Origin: an uncultured Collinsella sp.
Lineage (GTDB): Bacteria > Actinomycetota > Coriobacteriia > Coriobacteriales > Coriobacteriaceae
Length of the DNA: 36,882 nucleotides
NCBI GenBank assembly: GCA_902492185.1
Contig: CABUKY010000004.1
Location: 1-36,882, forward strand
Direction: 5' to 3'
Positions within the stretch are counted from its first letter, which is position 1, and each line of letters opens with the position of its first letter. Made by a program: the position numbers and the translations under genes. This document shows, in pieces, positions 16,100 through 23,996 of the stretch. The notes under the pieces were generated by a model, which saw only the letters and a list, made by a program, of their open reading frames with translations, did no database searches and was not told where the DNA came from.

Positions 16100-18103
16100 A
16101 TGTCGAAGCAAGCGGTCGTTGGAATCTTGGCGCATGTCGATGCCGGCAAGACCACGCTGGCCGAGGCCATGTTGTTCAACGCGGGTCGCATTCGCAAGCG
16201 CGGCCGCGTGGACGATGGCGATTCGCATCTGGACACGAATGCGATCGAGCGTGAGCGTGGCATTACGATCTTCTCGTCGCAGGCCGTGCTCGACCATGGC
16301 GATACCCACGTCATGCTCGTGGATGCGCCGGGACATGTCGATTTTTCTGCCGAGGCGGAGCGCACGCTGCGCGCACTCGACTACGCGATTTTGGTTGTGG
16401 GCGCCAACGACGGCGTGCAGGGGCACACCGAAACCCTGTGGCGCCTGCTTGCGCGCTATGACATCCCGACGTTCATCTTCATCAACAAAATCGATTTGGA
16501 GAATCCCGGCCGCGATGTTTTGCTGGCACAACTTGGGCAACGCCTTTCCGAGGGCTGCTTGGATGCCAGCGAACTGCTGGCGGGCGGGGCCGTTCAGGAG
16601 GACGCTGCCGCGTTAGACGAAGAAGCGCTCGAGGAGTTTTTTGAAGCGGGCGAGCTTTCTGTCGCAACGCTGTCGCGCATGGTTGCCGAGCGCAAGCTCT
16701 TTCCCTGCTTTGCCGGCTCGGCGCTCAAGGACCAAGGCGTGGACGAGCTGCTGGATGGCATATGCGCGCTGATGCGTGAACAGGCGTGGCTCCCGGAGTT
16801 TGCCGCGCGCGTCTATCGTGTCAGCCGTGGGGATCACGGCGAGCGTTTGGCTTGGGTTAAAGTGACCGGCGGCACGTTGCATGCCAAGCAGATGATTGAC
16901 GGACGTTCCGGTGCCGAGGCATGGGAGCAGAAGGTCGATCAGGTCCGCATCTATAACGGCGAGAAGTATGAGCTTGCCCAAGAAGTTGCTGCTGGCGGTA
17001 TTTGTGCCGTGACGGGTCTTGCGCACGTTCGCCCAGGGGACGCCTTGGGCGCGGAATCCGCGTGCGATGCGCCCGTCATTGCGCCAGTTCTCACCTATAC
17101 GGTGCTTCCGGGCGAACACGATGTCCATGCGGTGTTCAAAGCACTGACTGAGCTGGCGGACGAAGATCCCATGCTCGGCGTAAGCTGGAATACGCATCTT
17201 GAACAAATACATCTGCAGCTCATGGGGGCGGTGCAGCTCGAGGTCGTGCAGCGGGTGTTGGCCGATCGCTTTGGCCTTTCGGTTGCGTTTGAGTCTGGCG
17301 GCATTCTCTATAAGGAGACTATTTCGCAGCCGGTCGAGGGCGTGGGCCACTTTGAGCCACTGCGCCACTATGCCGAGGTGCATCTGTGCCTGGAACCGTT
17401 GCCGGCGGGTTCGGGCGTGCAGTTTGGCACCGTGACCTCGACCGACGAGCTCGATCTTAACTGGCAGCGTCTGGCACTCACCAACGCCATGGAGCGCGAT
17501 CATCTGGGCGCGCTGACCGGCTCGCCCATCACCGATGTGCGCATTACGCTCACGGGTGGCCGCGCGCATGCCAAACACACCGAGGGCGGCGATTTTCGCC
17601 AGGCCACGTACCGCGCGATTCGCCAGGGGCTCATGCAGGCGCGTGAGGCCGGCGCGGCGGTGCTGTTGGAGCCGTGGTATCGCTTTGAGCTCGAGGTGCC
17701 GGGGGAGTGCGTGGGCCGGGCGCTCTCGGATGCCACGCGCATGGGTGCCGAGTACGAGCCGCCGACGATGGCGGGAGACCGGGCGAAGCTTGTGGGTCGC
17801 GTGCCGGCATCTGAGGTGCAGGATTACGCGCTGGAGGTGGCTGCCTACACGAGTGGTCGTGGGCATCTGTACCTGGAGTTCGCCGGCTATGCGCCTTGCC
17901 ATGATGCCGAGTGCGTAATCGAGACGGCCGCCTATGAGCCCGAGGCCGATCTGCCCAACACGCCCGACTCGGTCTTTTGCTCTCACGGCGCCGGCTACAC
18001 GGTCAAATGGTACGACGTCCCCGCCGCAGCTCATGTAAAGGTCGATCCCACCACCTTCCGCTCCTGGCGAGCAGCAGACGCCGAGTTTTTCGGCCATAGG
18101 TGA
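16100..18103 (+). CDS. TetM/EF-G-like ribosomal GTPase
   Basis: A 667-residue translational GTPase with G1 HVDAGKTT (12-19), switch region DTNAIERERGITI, G3 DAPGH (75-79) and G4 NKID (129-132), followed by EF-G-type domains II-V. It is nearer the ribosomal-protection (TetM/TetO/OtrA) branch than EF-G, since it lacks the long G' insertion, and similar paralogues occur in many gut Gram-positives. Ribosomal-protection proteins remove tetracycline from the A site, but many chromosomal members do not confer resistance. GAGGAGAG lies directly before the ATG. The family is secure; a resistance role is not shown. Confidence 0.85.
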   Translation: MSKQAVVGILAHVDAGKTTLAEAMLFNAGRIRKRGRVDDGDSHLDTNAIERERGITIFSSQAVLDHGDTHVMLVDAPGHVDFSAEAERTLRALDYAILVVGANDGVQGHTETLWRLLARYDIPTFIFINKIDLENPGRDVLLAQLGQRLSEGCLDASELLAGGAVQEDAAALDEEALEEFFEAGELSVATLSRMVAERKLFPCFAGSALKDQGVDELLDGICALMREQAWLPEFAARVYRVSRGDHGERLAWVKVTGGTLHAKQMIDGRSGAEAWEQKVDQVRIYNGEKYELAQEVAAGGICAVTGLAHVRPGDALGAESACDAPVIAPVLTYTVLPGEHDVHAVFKALTELADEDPMLGVSWNTHLEQIHLQLMGAVQLEVVQRVLADRFGLSVAFESGGILYKETISQPVEGVGHFEPLRHYAEVHLCLEPLPAGSGVQFGTVTSTDELDLNWQRLALTNAMERDHLGALTGSPITDVRITLTGGRAHAKHTEGGDFRQATYRAIRQGLMQAREAGAAVLLEPWYRFELEVPGECVGRALSDATRMGAEYEPPTMAGDRAKLVGRVPASEVQDYALEVAAYTSGRGHLYLEFAGYAPCHDAECVIETAAYEPEADLPNTPDSVFCSHGAGYTVKWYDVPAAAHVKVDPTTFRSWRAADAEFFGHR

Positions 18104-18110
18104 TAGAGGG

Positions 18111-18132
18111 TCAGACTCTTTGCCGCATTTAA
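18111..18132. repeat. Half-copy of the TTTGCCGCATTT palindrome family
   Basis: TCAGACTCTTTGCCGCATTTAA contains the right half of the full palindrome at 26786-26820. It marks the left end of the accessory stretch, directly before the phased repeats of the AAA ATPase gene. Confidence 0.5.
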
Positions 18133-18134
18133 TT

Positions 18135-18161
18135 GGTATAACTCGGTATAAGTTGGTATAA
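18135..18161 (+). promoter_or_regulatory. Three phased GGTATAA repeats upstream of AAA ATPase 1
   Basis: GGTATAA occurs at 18135, 18145 and 18155, an exact 10-bp period (one helical turn), 36-62 bases before the ATPase start. Each copy holds a TATAA that could be a -10. The layout suggests cooperative binding of a regulator on one face of the DNA. Confidence 0.6.
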
Positions 18162-18196
18162 CTATTGCCAGGGTTTGCCAATCCGAGGAGTCCGAT

Positions 18197-19315
18197 ATGA
18201 ATCCAAATCCCTTTAAGCCCACTGCCGGCAAGCGGCCCCCGATACTCATCGGCCGCGAGTCGGTCATCGAAGATTTTGAGGAAGGACTCGACAACGGCGC
18301 TGGAGCGCCGGGCAGGCTCATGCTCATTACGGGAAACCGCGGCTGTGGCAAAACGGTTCTCCTGCGGGAGCTGCAGCGTTTAGCTAGCGAGCGCGGATGG
18401 GCGGTTGTCTCCGATTCCGCTTCGCTTGGCTTATGCGACCGCTTGGCCGACGCGCTTCGCTCGAATAAACCCGTTGTGACGTCAATGGAGTTCGGTCCGT
18501 CGTTTGGCCGGATGTCGGTCGAGGCGGCGCGAGCAAAGGGCGAGACGTTGCGAGGGCTGGTCAACGAGCGCCTCAAGAAGCTCGGTCCAGGCAAGGGCAT
18601 ACTGTTTGCGATCGACGAGGCGCAATCGGCGTCTATCGAGGAACTGGCGGCTCTTGCCGTTCTCTATCAGCAGGTGCTCGGAGACCAGGATGCCACGGGA
18701 TTGCCCGATAGCGACCAGCGCGGTCTTGCGCTGGTTTTTGCCGGCTTGCCCAGTATGGTTGATGACTTGCTTGAAGAGCCGAGCGTGACGTTTTTGCGGC
18801 GTGCCCAGCGGCGTACGTTGGGGGCGATATCTTTGCCCAAGGTGCGCGATTCGTATATCCAGACGGTCAAAGACGCTGGTCTTTACGTTGACGCGGAGAC
18901 GGCGGACCTTGCGGCACACAAGAGTATGGGGCATCCCTATATGGTTCAGCTGGTGGGATATTACATGTGGCGGTCTGCTGTCCGGCGTGGTTCGCAGGTC
19001 ATCGAAAGGCGCGATGTCGAGGATGGCCATGCGGATGCCGTCTCCGAGTTCTACGAAGCGGTCGACGCACCTCTGTATTACGGGTTGCGCAGTCCGCAAC
19101 GCCTCTTTATCGAGGCCATGGCTGCTGACGAGGGTAAGCCGACGCGCATGGCGGATATCATTGAGCGTTGCGATCGCACCCAGAGCTGGGCGAGTAAATA
19201 TCGCGCAAGCCTGATTCGCGAGCGCGTCATCGAGGCTGCCGGATACGGCCTCGTCCGGTTTACCGTGCCCATGCTGGGCGCGTACATTCGAGATCGCATT
19301 TTATGGCATGAGTAG
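18197..19315 (+). CDS. AAA ATPase with C-terminal winged-helix-like segment (paralogue 1)
   Basis: A 372-residue P-loop ATPase. Walker A is GNRGCGKT (46-53) and Walker B ILFAIDEAQ (135-143). A sensor-like FAGLP and the block SVTFLRRAQRRTLG follow, then a lid helical region (MGHPYMVQLVGYYMW) and a C-terminal part (about 295-372) that looks like a winged helix. The protein resembles Orc1/Cdc6- or ATPase_2-like ATPases of bacteria that sense or bind DNA or partners; the role is unknown. It overlaps the next gene, a UvrA-like ATPase, by 8 bases, so both are probably made together. A clear paralogue lies at 21862-22962. Confidence 0.82.
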   Translation: MNPNPFKPTAGKRPPILIGRESVIEDFEEGLDNGAGAPGRLMLITGNRGCGKTVLLRELQRLASERGWAVVSDSASLGLCDRLADALRSNKPVVTSMEFGPSFGRMSVEAARAKGETLRGLVNERLKKLGPGKGILFAIDEAQSASIEELAALAVLYQQVLGDQDATGLPDSDQRGLALVFAGLPSMVDDLLEEPSVTFLRRAQRRTLGAISLPKVRDSYIQTVKDAGLYVDAETADLAAHKSMGHPYMVQLVGYYMWRSAVRRGSQVIERRDVEDGHADAVSEFYEAVDAPLYYGLRSPQRLFIEAMAADEGKPTRMADIIERCDRTQSWASKYRASLIRERVIEAAGYGLVRFTVPMLGAYIRDRILWHE

Positions 19316-21821
19316 GGTGATAAAGGTGACGGAACAGAAGATGAGCCCGCAGGCTATCGAGGTGCGTGGCGCGCGTGTACATAACCTCAAGGACATCGAT
19401 ATCGATGTTCCGCTGGGAAAGCTCGTGGGTATTGCCGGCGTGTCGGGTTCGGGCAAGAGTTCGCTGGCGCTGGGGGTTCTTTATGCCGAGGGCTCGCGTC
19501 GCTACTTGGAAGCACTCAGCACCTATACTCGACGTCGTCTAACGCAGGCCGAACATGCCCAGGTGGACGAGGTACTGCACGTGCCGGCGGCGCTCGCATT
19601 GCATCAGCGCCCCAGCGTGCCGGGCGTGCGTTCTACCTTTGGCACCATGACCGAGCTCAACAATAGCCTGCGTCTGCTCTTTAGCCGTTGCGCCCATCAC
19701 GTATGCCCGCATTGCGGGGCGCGTTTGGAGCCGAGCCTTAACGTGGCCGCAGGCCTGTCGCTCACGTGTCCGACATGCGGCCGCGAGTTCTACGCGCCGA
19801 GTGCCGAGGATTTGGCTTTCAATAGCGGCGGCGCGTGTCCCACTTGCGGCGGTACCGGCGTCATGCGCGAGGTGGACGAAGCGAGCCTGGTGCCCGACGA
19901 GTCAAAGACTATCAATGAAGGCGCGGTGCTTCCCTGGGGCACGCTCATGTGGGATCTGATGAAGCAGGTGGCAGGCGAGATGGGCGTGCGTACCGACGTG
20001 CCGTTTAACCAGCTTACGCCTCAAGAGCGCGACATCGTGTTTCATGGTCCGGCGGTTAAGAAGCACATTCTCTACGTGCCCAAAAACGGCGAGGGCGCCA
20101 CGCCGCTCGATTTCACCTATTACAACGCCGTCTATACGGTTGAGAATGCGCTCGCCAAGGTCAAGGACGATAAGGGCTTAAAACGTGTTGCGCGCTTTTT
20201 GCGCGAGGGAGCATGCCGTGATTGCGGCGGCACGCGTCTCTCCGAGGCCGCGCGCCAGCCCCAGGTGCGCGGTATCAATCTGGCGCAGGCCGCGGCCATG
20301 ACGCTGGGCGAGGCGATTGAGTGGATGCGCGGGGTGCCCGCATCCTTGCCGCCCGAGATGCGGCCCATGGCGACGGATATCTGCGATTCGTTTTTGAGCG
20401 TGGCCCGTCGTCTGGTCGACCTGGGTCTCGATTACCTTTCACTCGATCGCGCCGGTGCCACGCTCTCCACGGGTGAGCGCCAGCGTGTGCAGCTCGCCCG
20501 CGTGGTGCGCAACCGATCGACGGGTGTGCTTTATGTGCTGGACGAGCCCTCAATTGGCCTGCATCCTGCCAATGTCGACGGCTTGGTGGGTGTGATGCGC
20601 GACCTAGTGGGCGACGGCAACACCGTGGTTGTTGTCGACCACGATACGCGCGTGTTGGCGGAGGCTGATTATCTGGTTGAGATGGGCCCCGTTGCCGGAG
20701 CAGGCGGCGGCAATGTGATCGCCGCTGGTACGGTTGACGAGGTCGAACAATCGCAGGGCAGCCGCATCGCACCGTTTTTGCGCGCAGACCCCAAGCGTTT
20801 GCGCCCGCGGGTGGCTGACGACGAAATGTTCGATCAAGGCCATATCCGCATGGCGACCGATGCCATCCATACCGTCAAACCGCTCGAAGTCGATATACCG
20901 CGCGGCCGCCTTGTCACGGTGACGGGCGTTTCGGGTTCGGGCAAGACAACCCTGGTGCTCGAGATGCTCATCCCTGCACTCAAGGCTCGGGCAACTGGCG
21001 CGCGCCTGCCAAGCCATGTGCGCTGGGTCGACGCCGAGGGCATCGCACGCGCCAACCTGATTGACGCCACGCCCATCGGCGCCAACGTGCGCTCGACGGT
21101 GGCGACTTATGCCGACATCCATGACGAGCTGCGCCGCGCCTTCGCCCGTACGTCTGAGGCCAAGGCAGCCGGCTACAAGGCAGGCGCCTTTAGCTACAAC
21201 ACCGGCGCCTTGCGCTGCCCTACGTGCGACGGCACGGGCTCGATATCACTCGACGTGCAGTTTTTGCCCGATGTCGAGATCGTCTGCCCGGCATGTCGCG
21301 GCTCACGTTATGCAGACGCGGCTTCGCATATCCATCGCGAGGGCAAGGACGGGAGCTTGCTTACGTTGCCGCAGCTCATGGATATGAGTGTGGATGAGGC
21401 CATCGACGCCACACTGGGACTCAAGAAGGTTCAGACGCGTTTGCAGACCTTGCACGATCTGGGCCTGGGTTATCTCACGCTTGGCGAGCCCACACCGGCG
21501 CTTTCGGGCGGTGAGGCACAGCGCCTTAAGCTCGCGAGCGAGATGGGCCGCGTGCAGGACGATGCCGTATTCGTATTCGACGAGCCCACGATCGGACTAC
21601 ATCCGCTCGATGTTCAGGTGTTGCTGAGTGTGTTCGACGGCCTTGTTGTCAAGGGCGCCACGGTTGTCGTGATCGAGCACGACCTCGATCTTATCCGCAA
21701 TGCCGATTACGTGATCGACATGGGCCCGGGCGGCGGCGACGCCGGCGGGCAAATCGTCTGCGCCGGCACGCCGGGCGACATCGCAGCCTGCTCCGCAAGC
21801 ATCACCGGTCGCTACCTATAG
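19308..21821 (+). CDS. Class II UvrA-like ABC ATPase (excinuclease subunit A paralogue)
   Basis: An 837-residue protein with the UvrA plan: two ABC ATPase modules (Walker A GVSGSGKSS 44-52 and GVSGSGKTT about 540-548; signatures LSTGERQR and LSGGEAQR) and zinc-binding cysteine groups (CPHC/CPTC, CRDCGG, and CPTCDGTG with CPACRGSRY). It is about 100 residues shorter than housekeeping UvrA, as in class II UvrA (UvrA2/DrrC), which is linked to tolerance of DNA-binding drugs. The start could also be GTG 19326 or ATG 19341, since no strong ribosome site precedes 19308; coupling to the overlapping ATPase gene supports the first. Confidence 0.88.
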   Translation: MSRVIKVTEQKMSPQAIEVRGARVHNLKDIDIDVPLGKLVGIAGVSGSGKSSLALGVLYAEGSRRYLEALSTYTRRRLTQAEHAQVDEVLHVPAALALHQRPSVPGVRSTFGTMTELNNSLRLLFSRCAHHVCPHCGARLEPSLNVAAGLSLTCPTCGREFYAPSAEDLAFNSGGACPTCGGTGVMREVDEASLVPDESKTINEGAVLPWGTLMWDLMKQVAGEMGVRTDVPFNQLTPQERDIVFHGPAVKKHILYVPKNGEGATPLDFTYYNAVYTVENALAKVKDDKGLKRVARFLREGACRDCGGTRLSEAARQPQVRGINLAQAAAMTLGEAIEWMRGVPASLPPEMRPMATDICDSFLSVARRLVDLGLDYLSLDRAGATLSTGERQRVQLARVVRNRSTGVLYVLDEPSIGLHPANVDGLVGVMRDLVGDGNTVVVVDHDTRVLAEADYLVEMGPVAGAGGGNVIAAGTVDEVEQSQGSRIAPFLRADPKRLRPRVADDEMFDQGHIRMATDAIHTVKPLEVDIPRGRLVTVTGVSGSGKTTLVLEMLIPALKARATGARLPSHVRWVDAEGIARANLIDATPIGANVRSTVATYADIHDELRRAFARTSEAKAAGYKAGAFSYNTGALRCPTCDGTGSISLDVQFLPDVEIVCPACRGSRYADAASHIHREGKDGSLLTLPQLMDMSVDEAIDATLGLKKVQTRLQTLHDLGLGYLTLGEPTPALSGGEAQRLKLASEMGRVQDDAVFVFDEPTIGLHPLDVQVLLSVFDGLVVKGATVVVIEHDLDLIRNADYVIDMGPGGGDAGGQIVCAGTPGDIAACSASITGRYL

Positions 21822-21822
21822 A

Positions 21823-21857
21823 CAATGAGGCAAAGGGACAGTCCCTTTGCCTCATTG
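21823..21857. repeat. Perfect 17-bp-arm palindrome (AAAGGGACAGTCCCTTT core)
   Basis: The arm 21823-21839 is the exact complement of 21841-21857 around a single A. It lies between the convergent UvrA-like and AAA-2 genes and can fold in RNA from either strand, so it may stop both. There is no T tract. The same core organises the palindrome at 26786-26820. Confidence 0.8.
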
Positions 21858-21861
21858 ATGC

Positions 21862-22962
21862 CTATTTCACGCACTGAGCTGCGAGATAGTCGCGGAAGAA
21901 TGGCAATTCAAAAGCGACGATTCCGCGCCCGCGTTCTCCAATGATGCCGGCATCTATCATGCGGCGTCGGTAGCGGGAGACCTGCTGCGGCGAACGCTTA
22001 AGGCGCTCGACAAGGTCAGCGGTGGTGGACTCTTCCTCGTCATCGAGCATGGCGATGAGGAATCGCTTGTCCTCTGCAGTGAGTTCCCGATAGGTTGCCG
22101 CGAGGATTCGATCGTCCATCTCGTCGCGCGCGATTTTGATTCCCAGGTCAAAGTCGCGTGACGAGATTTCCTTCGAATCGCTTGTGAGATCCCAGGCACG
22201 GTAGCCTACGAGTTGCAATAGGAAGGGAAAACCAGAGATCGAGCGAACGGCTCTATCGATTCCCTCAGCATCTGCCAGGCGATCGTTTTCCTGGATTGTG
22301 CGAATCAAGGCCTCGCGTACGTCATAGTCGGCAATGCGGCCCAGATGATATTGTTGGGCGCGGCGAAGGAACGAGACCGTCTTGTGGTTCAGTAGCGTCG
22401 ATACGTTGTTGGGAAGTCCCGCCATGAGCAGGGCGACGCGTTTCCCATCGGTCACAAAGTGCTGATACGTCGCTGCGAGCTGAATCATCTCGTCGAGTGT
22501 CGGGTCCACCTCGTCAACTGTGACGAGCAGACCGGTGCCTGCCTTGTTGAGCTGGTCGATGATGTCGCTCATGCGATAACGCCAGGTTGAGGCATCGTGA
22601 ACGCGATTGACCTCGATGCTGCCGAGCGGTGCAATTCCGAGACCGGTGACTTCGAAGTTGTTAGACGGGTCGATAAGATGGCCGGCAGCACGTTTCGCCC
22701 CGAACTCGATTTCCTCAAGCATTCCCGGGAGCGCGGTCGTCTTTACGGCTATCCAGCCGTGGGATTCCGCCCTTGTCGCGAGCGACGACATGAGAGCGGT
22801 TTTACCGGTTCCACGCGCGCCTGAGAAGATCGAGGTCAATTCTGGGCGCCTGCGCTGGCTCAAGAAGGCACGGTCCAAATCCCGAATAATCTGTTGTCTG
22901 CCAGCGAGATGGGCAGGAACCTCACCAAAACTGGGGGTAAACGGGTTTTCGAGGTATTCCAC
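21862..22962 (-). CDS. AAA ATPase with C-terminal winged-helix-like segment (paralogue 2)
   Basis: A 366-residue P-loop ATPase that aligns by eye with the 18197-19315 protein: Walker A GARGTGKT (48-55), Walker B LLVTVDEVD (145-153), MAGLP, SFLRRAQQYHLG and GFPFLLQLVGYRAW. It ends in a winged-helix-like tail (about 295-366: TADLVERLKRSPQQVSRYRRRMIDAGII). The start is GTG, with AAGGAGGG four bases before it. Three phased repeats lie 23-76 bases upstream. It may act as a DNA-binding ATPase or regulator; its partner is unknown. Confidence 0.82.
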   Translation of the reverse strand: MEYLENPFTPSFGEVPAHLAGRQQIIRDLDRAFLSQRRRPELTSIFSGARGTGKTALMSSLATRAESHGWIAVKTTALPGMLEEIEFGAKRAAGHLIDPSNNFEVTGLGIAPLGSIEVNRVHDASTWRYRMSDIIDQLNKAGTGLLVTVDEVDPTLDEMIQLAATYQHFVTDGKRVALLMAGLPNNVSTLLNHKTVSFLRRAQQYHLGRIADYDVREALIRTIQENDRLADAEGIDRAVRSISGFPFLLQLVGYRAWDLTSDSKEISSRDFDLGIKIARDEMDDRILAATYRELTAEDKRFLIAMLDDEEESTTADLVERLKRSPQQVSRYRRRMIDAGIIGERGRGIVAFELPFFRDYLAAQCVK

Positions 22963-22984
22963 AATGCCCTCCTTTAGCGTCTCA

Positions 22985-23038
22985 GGTTAATTTCATTTTA
23001 TTCTAGTTAATCTCAATTAAAAACGGTTAATTTCATTT
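22985..23038 (-). promoter_or_regulatory. Three 14-bp direct repeats at 20-bp period upstream of AAA ATPase 2
   Basis: GGTTAATTTCATTT occurs at 22985-22998 and again at 23025-23038. A variant, AGTTAATCTCAATT, lies at 23005-23018. The period is exactly 20 bp (two helical turns). The repeats cover the likely promoter of the leftward ATPase gene (TAGAAT on that strand), which suggests iteron-like binding and autoregulation. Confidence 0.65.
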
Positions 23039-23095
23039 CAAAGTATAAGGTTGGCGTCGTGCGTTATCGAAGCGGTGCTTGAATAGCTTACGTTG

Positions 23096-23155
23096 GAGCC
23101 CGAAAATGGGTTCAACCCATTCGCGAAATTTGCACGCCCTATTGTGAGTGGGCTC
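23096..23155. repeat. Nested inverted repeats upstream of the serine recombinase
   Basis: AATGGGTT-C-AACCCATT (23105-23121) is a perfect palindrome. It is enclosed by GAGCCC (23096-23101) and its complement GGGCTC (23150-23155). The position, 45-100 bases before the recombinase start, fits a crossover/res or operator site, but no direct support is visible. Confidence 0.4.
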
Positions 23156-23199
23156 TCAGATGAGCTGAAGCTGCCATCGTGCGGCTGATAGGGGCAATC

Positions 23200-23835
23200 A
23201 TGAAAGACAGAATCTATGGGTATGCTCGAGTTTCGTCAGCAGATCAGAACCTGGATCGCCAACTGGATGCGCTGGAGCGGTTTCCGGTCCAAACGAATTT
23301 GATCTATGCTGACAAAGCGAGTGGAAAGGACTTCAGACGTCCTCAGTACCAGCGTCTTCTTCGTCGTCTGCGCGAAGGGGACGTTCTTGTGATTAAGAGT
23401 ATCGACCGATTGGGTCGCGACTACCGTGAAGTTCTCGATGAATGGCGTCGCCTAACGACGGACAAACGCGTTGCCATCGTGGTGCTCGATATGCCATTGC
23501 TTGATACACGCGAACAACCCAATGGAATTACGGGGACTTTTATTGCCGACCTAGTGCTTCAGGTTTTGAGCTACGTGGCTCAGGTGGAGCGTGAAAACAT
23601 AAAACAGCGCCAGGCGGAGGGTATCGCGTCGGCGCGTCTGCGGGGTGTGAGATTTGGGAGACCGACGCTCGAACGTCCGGATAGCTACCGCGATGTCATC
23701 AAATCATTCGAAGGAGGTGAGGTTACGAGGCAAGAGGCCGCAATGCTTTTGAACGTTAGCGCATCGACGTTTGATCGTTGGAGACGGGCGGACGCGAACG
23801 GATATGACCGTTCGCCGTCTGCCCGTCCTCTTTAG
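23200..23835 (+). CDS. Serine recombinase of the resolvase/invertase family
   Basis: A 211-residue small serine recombinase. The catalytic serine is in YARVSS (Ser12), followed by DQNLDRQLDAL, the conserved SIDRLGRDYRE arginine block, and the long E helix starting near NGITGTFIADLVLQVLSYVAQVERE. A C-terminal HTH (EVTRQEAAMLLNVSASTFDRWRR) binds the site. These enzymes resolve cointegrates or invert segments. The ATG at 23200 fits the usual N-terminus; a GTG at 23179 is less likely. The last ~17 codons lie within a long hairpin. Confidence 0.92.
   Translation: MKDRIYGYARVSSADQNLDRQLDALERFPVQTNLIYADKASGKDFRRPQYQRLLRRLREGDVLVIKSIDRLGRDYREVLDEWRRLTTDKRVAIVVLDMPLLDTREQPNGITGTFIADLVLQVLSYVAQVERENIKQRQAEGIASARLRGVRFGRPTLERPDSYRDVIKSFEGGEVTRQEAAMLLNVSASTFDRWRRADANGYDRSPSARPL
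23783..23833 (+). terminator. Long hairpin overlapping the 3' end of the recombinase gene
   Basis: The arm 23783-23801 (GACGGGCGGACG then CGAACGG) pairs with 23808-23827, with one wobble and one bulged base, around an ATATGA loop. CTCTTT follows, running into the stop codon. This looks like an intrinsic terminator placed inside the coding end, which may explain the odd C-terminal residues of the protein. Confidence 0.6.
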
Positions 23836-23996
23836 CTAGACATTTTGACGAGGGGAGTTTATTGCACAGGGCCCACTCCTTCCCTCGATGTTTATCCAGT
23901 TCACGCCCTTGAATCAAATAGTGCCACCGCGTTGTCAATTCGTCTGCTTTTTGATGAGGGGCTATGAGTCGCAACATCAATCGAAGGGAAATAGTC

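Noticed and set aside
16100..18103. Calling this a tetracycline resistance gene
   Set aside because: Only family-level similarity can be seen; no tet leader or mobile context, and resistance needs a test.
18135..18161. CRISPR-like array from the GGTATAA repeats
   Set aside because: The repeats are 7 bases with 3-base gaps, far too short for CRISPR, and no cas genes are present.
16613..18181. 522-residue open frame antisense to the TetM-like GTPase gene
   Set aside because: Low-complexity Arg/His-rich translation typical of antisense shadows; no ribosome site and no motif.
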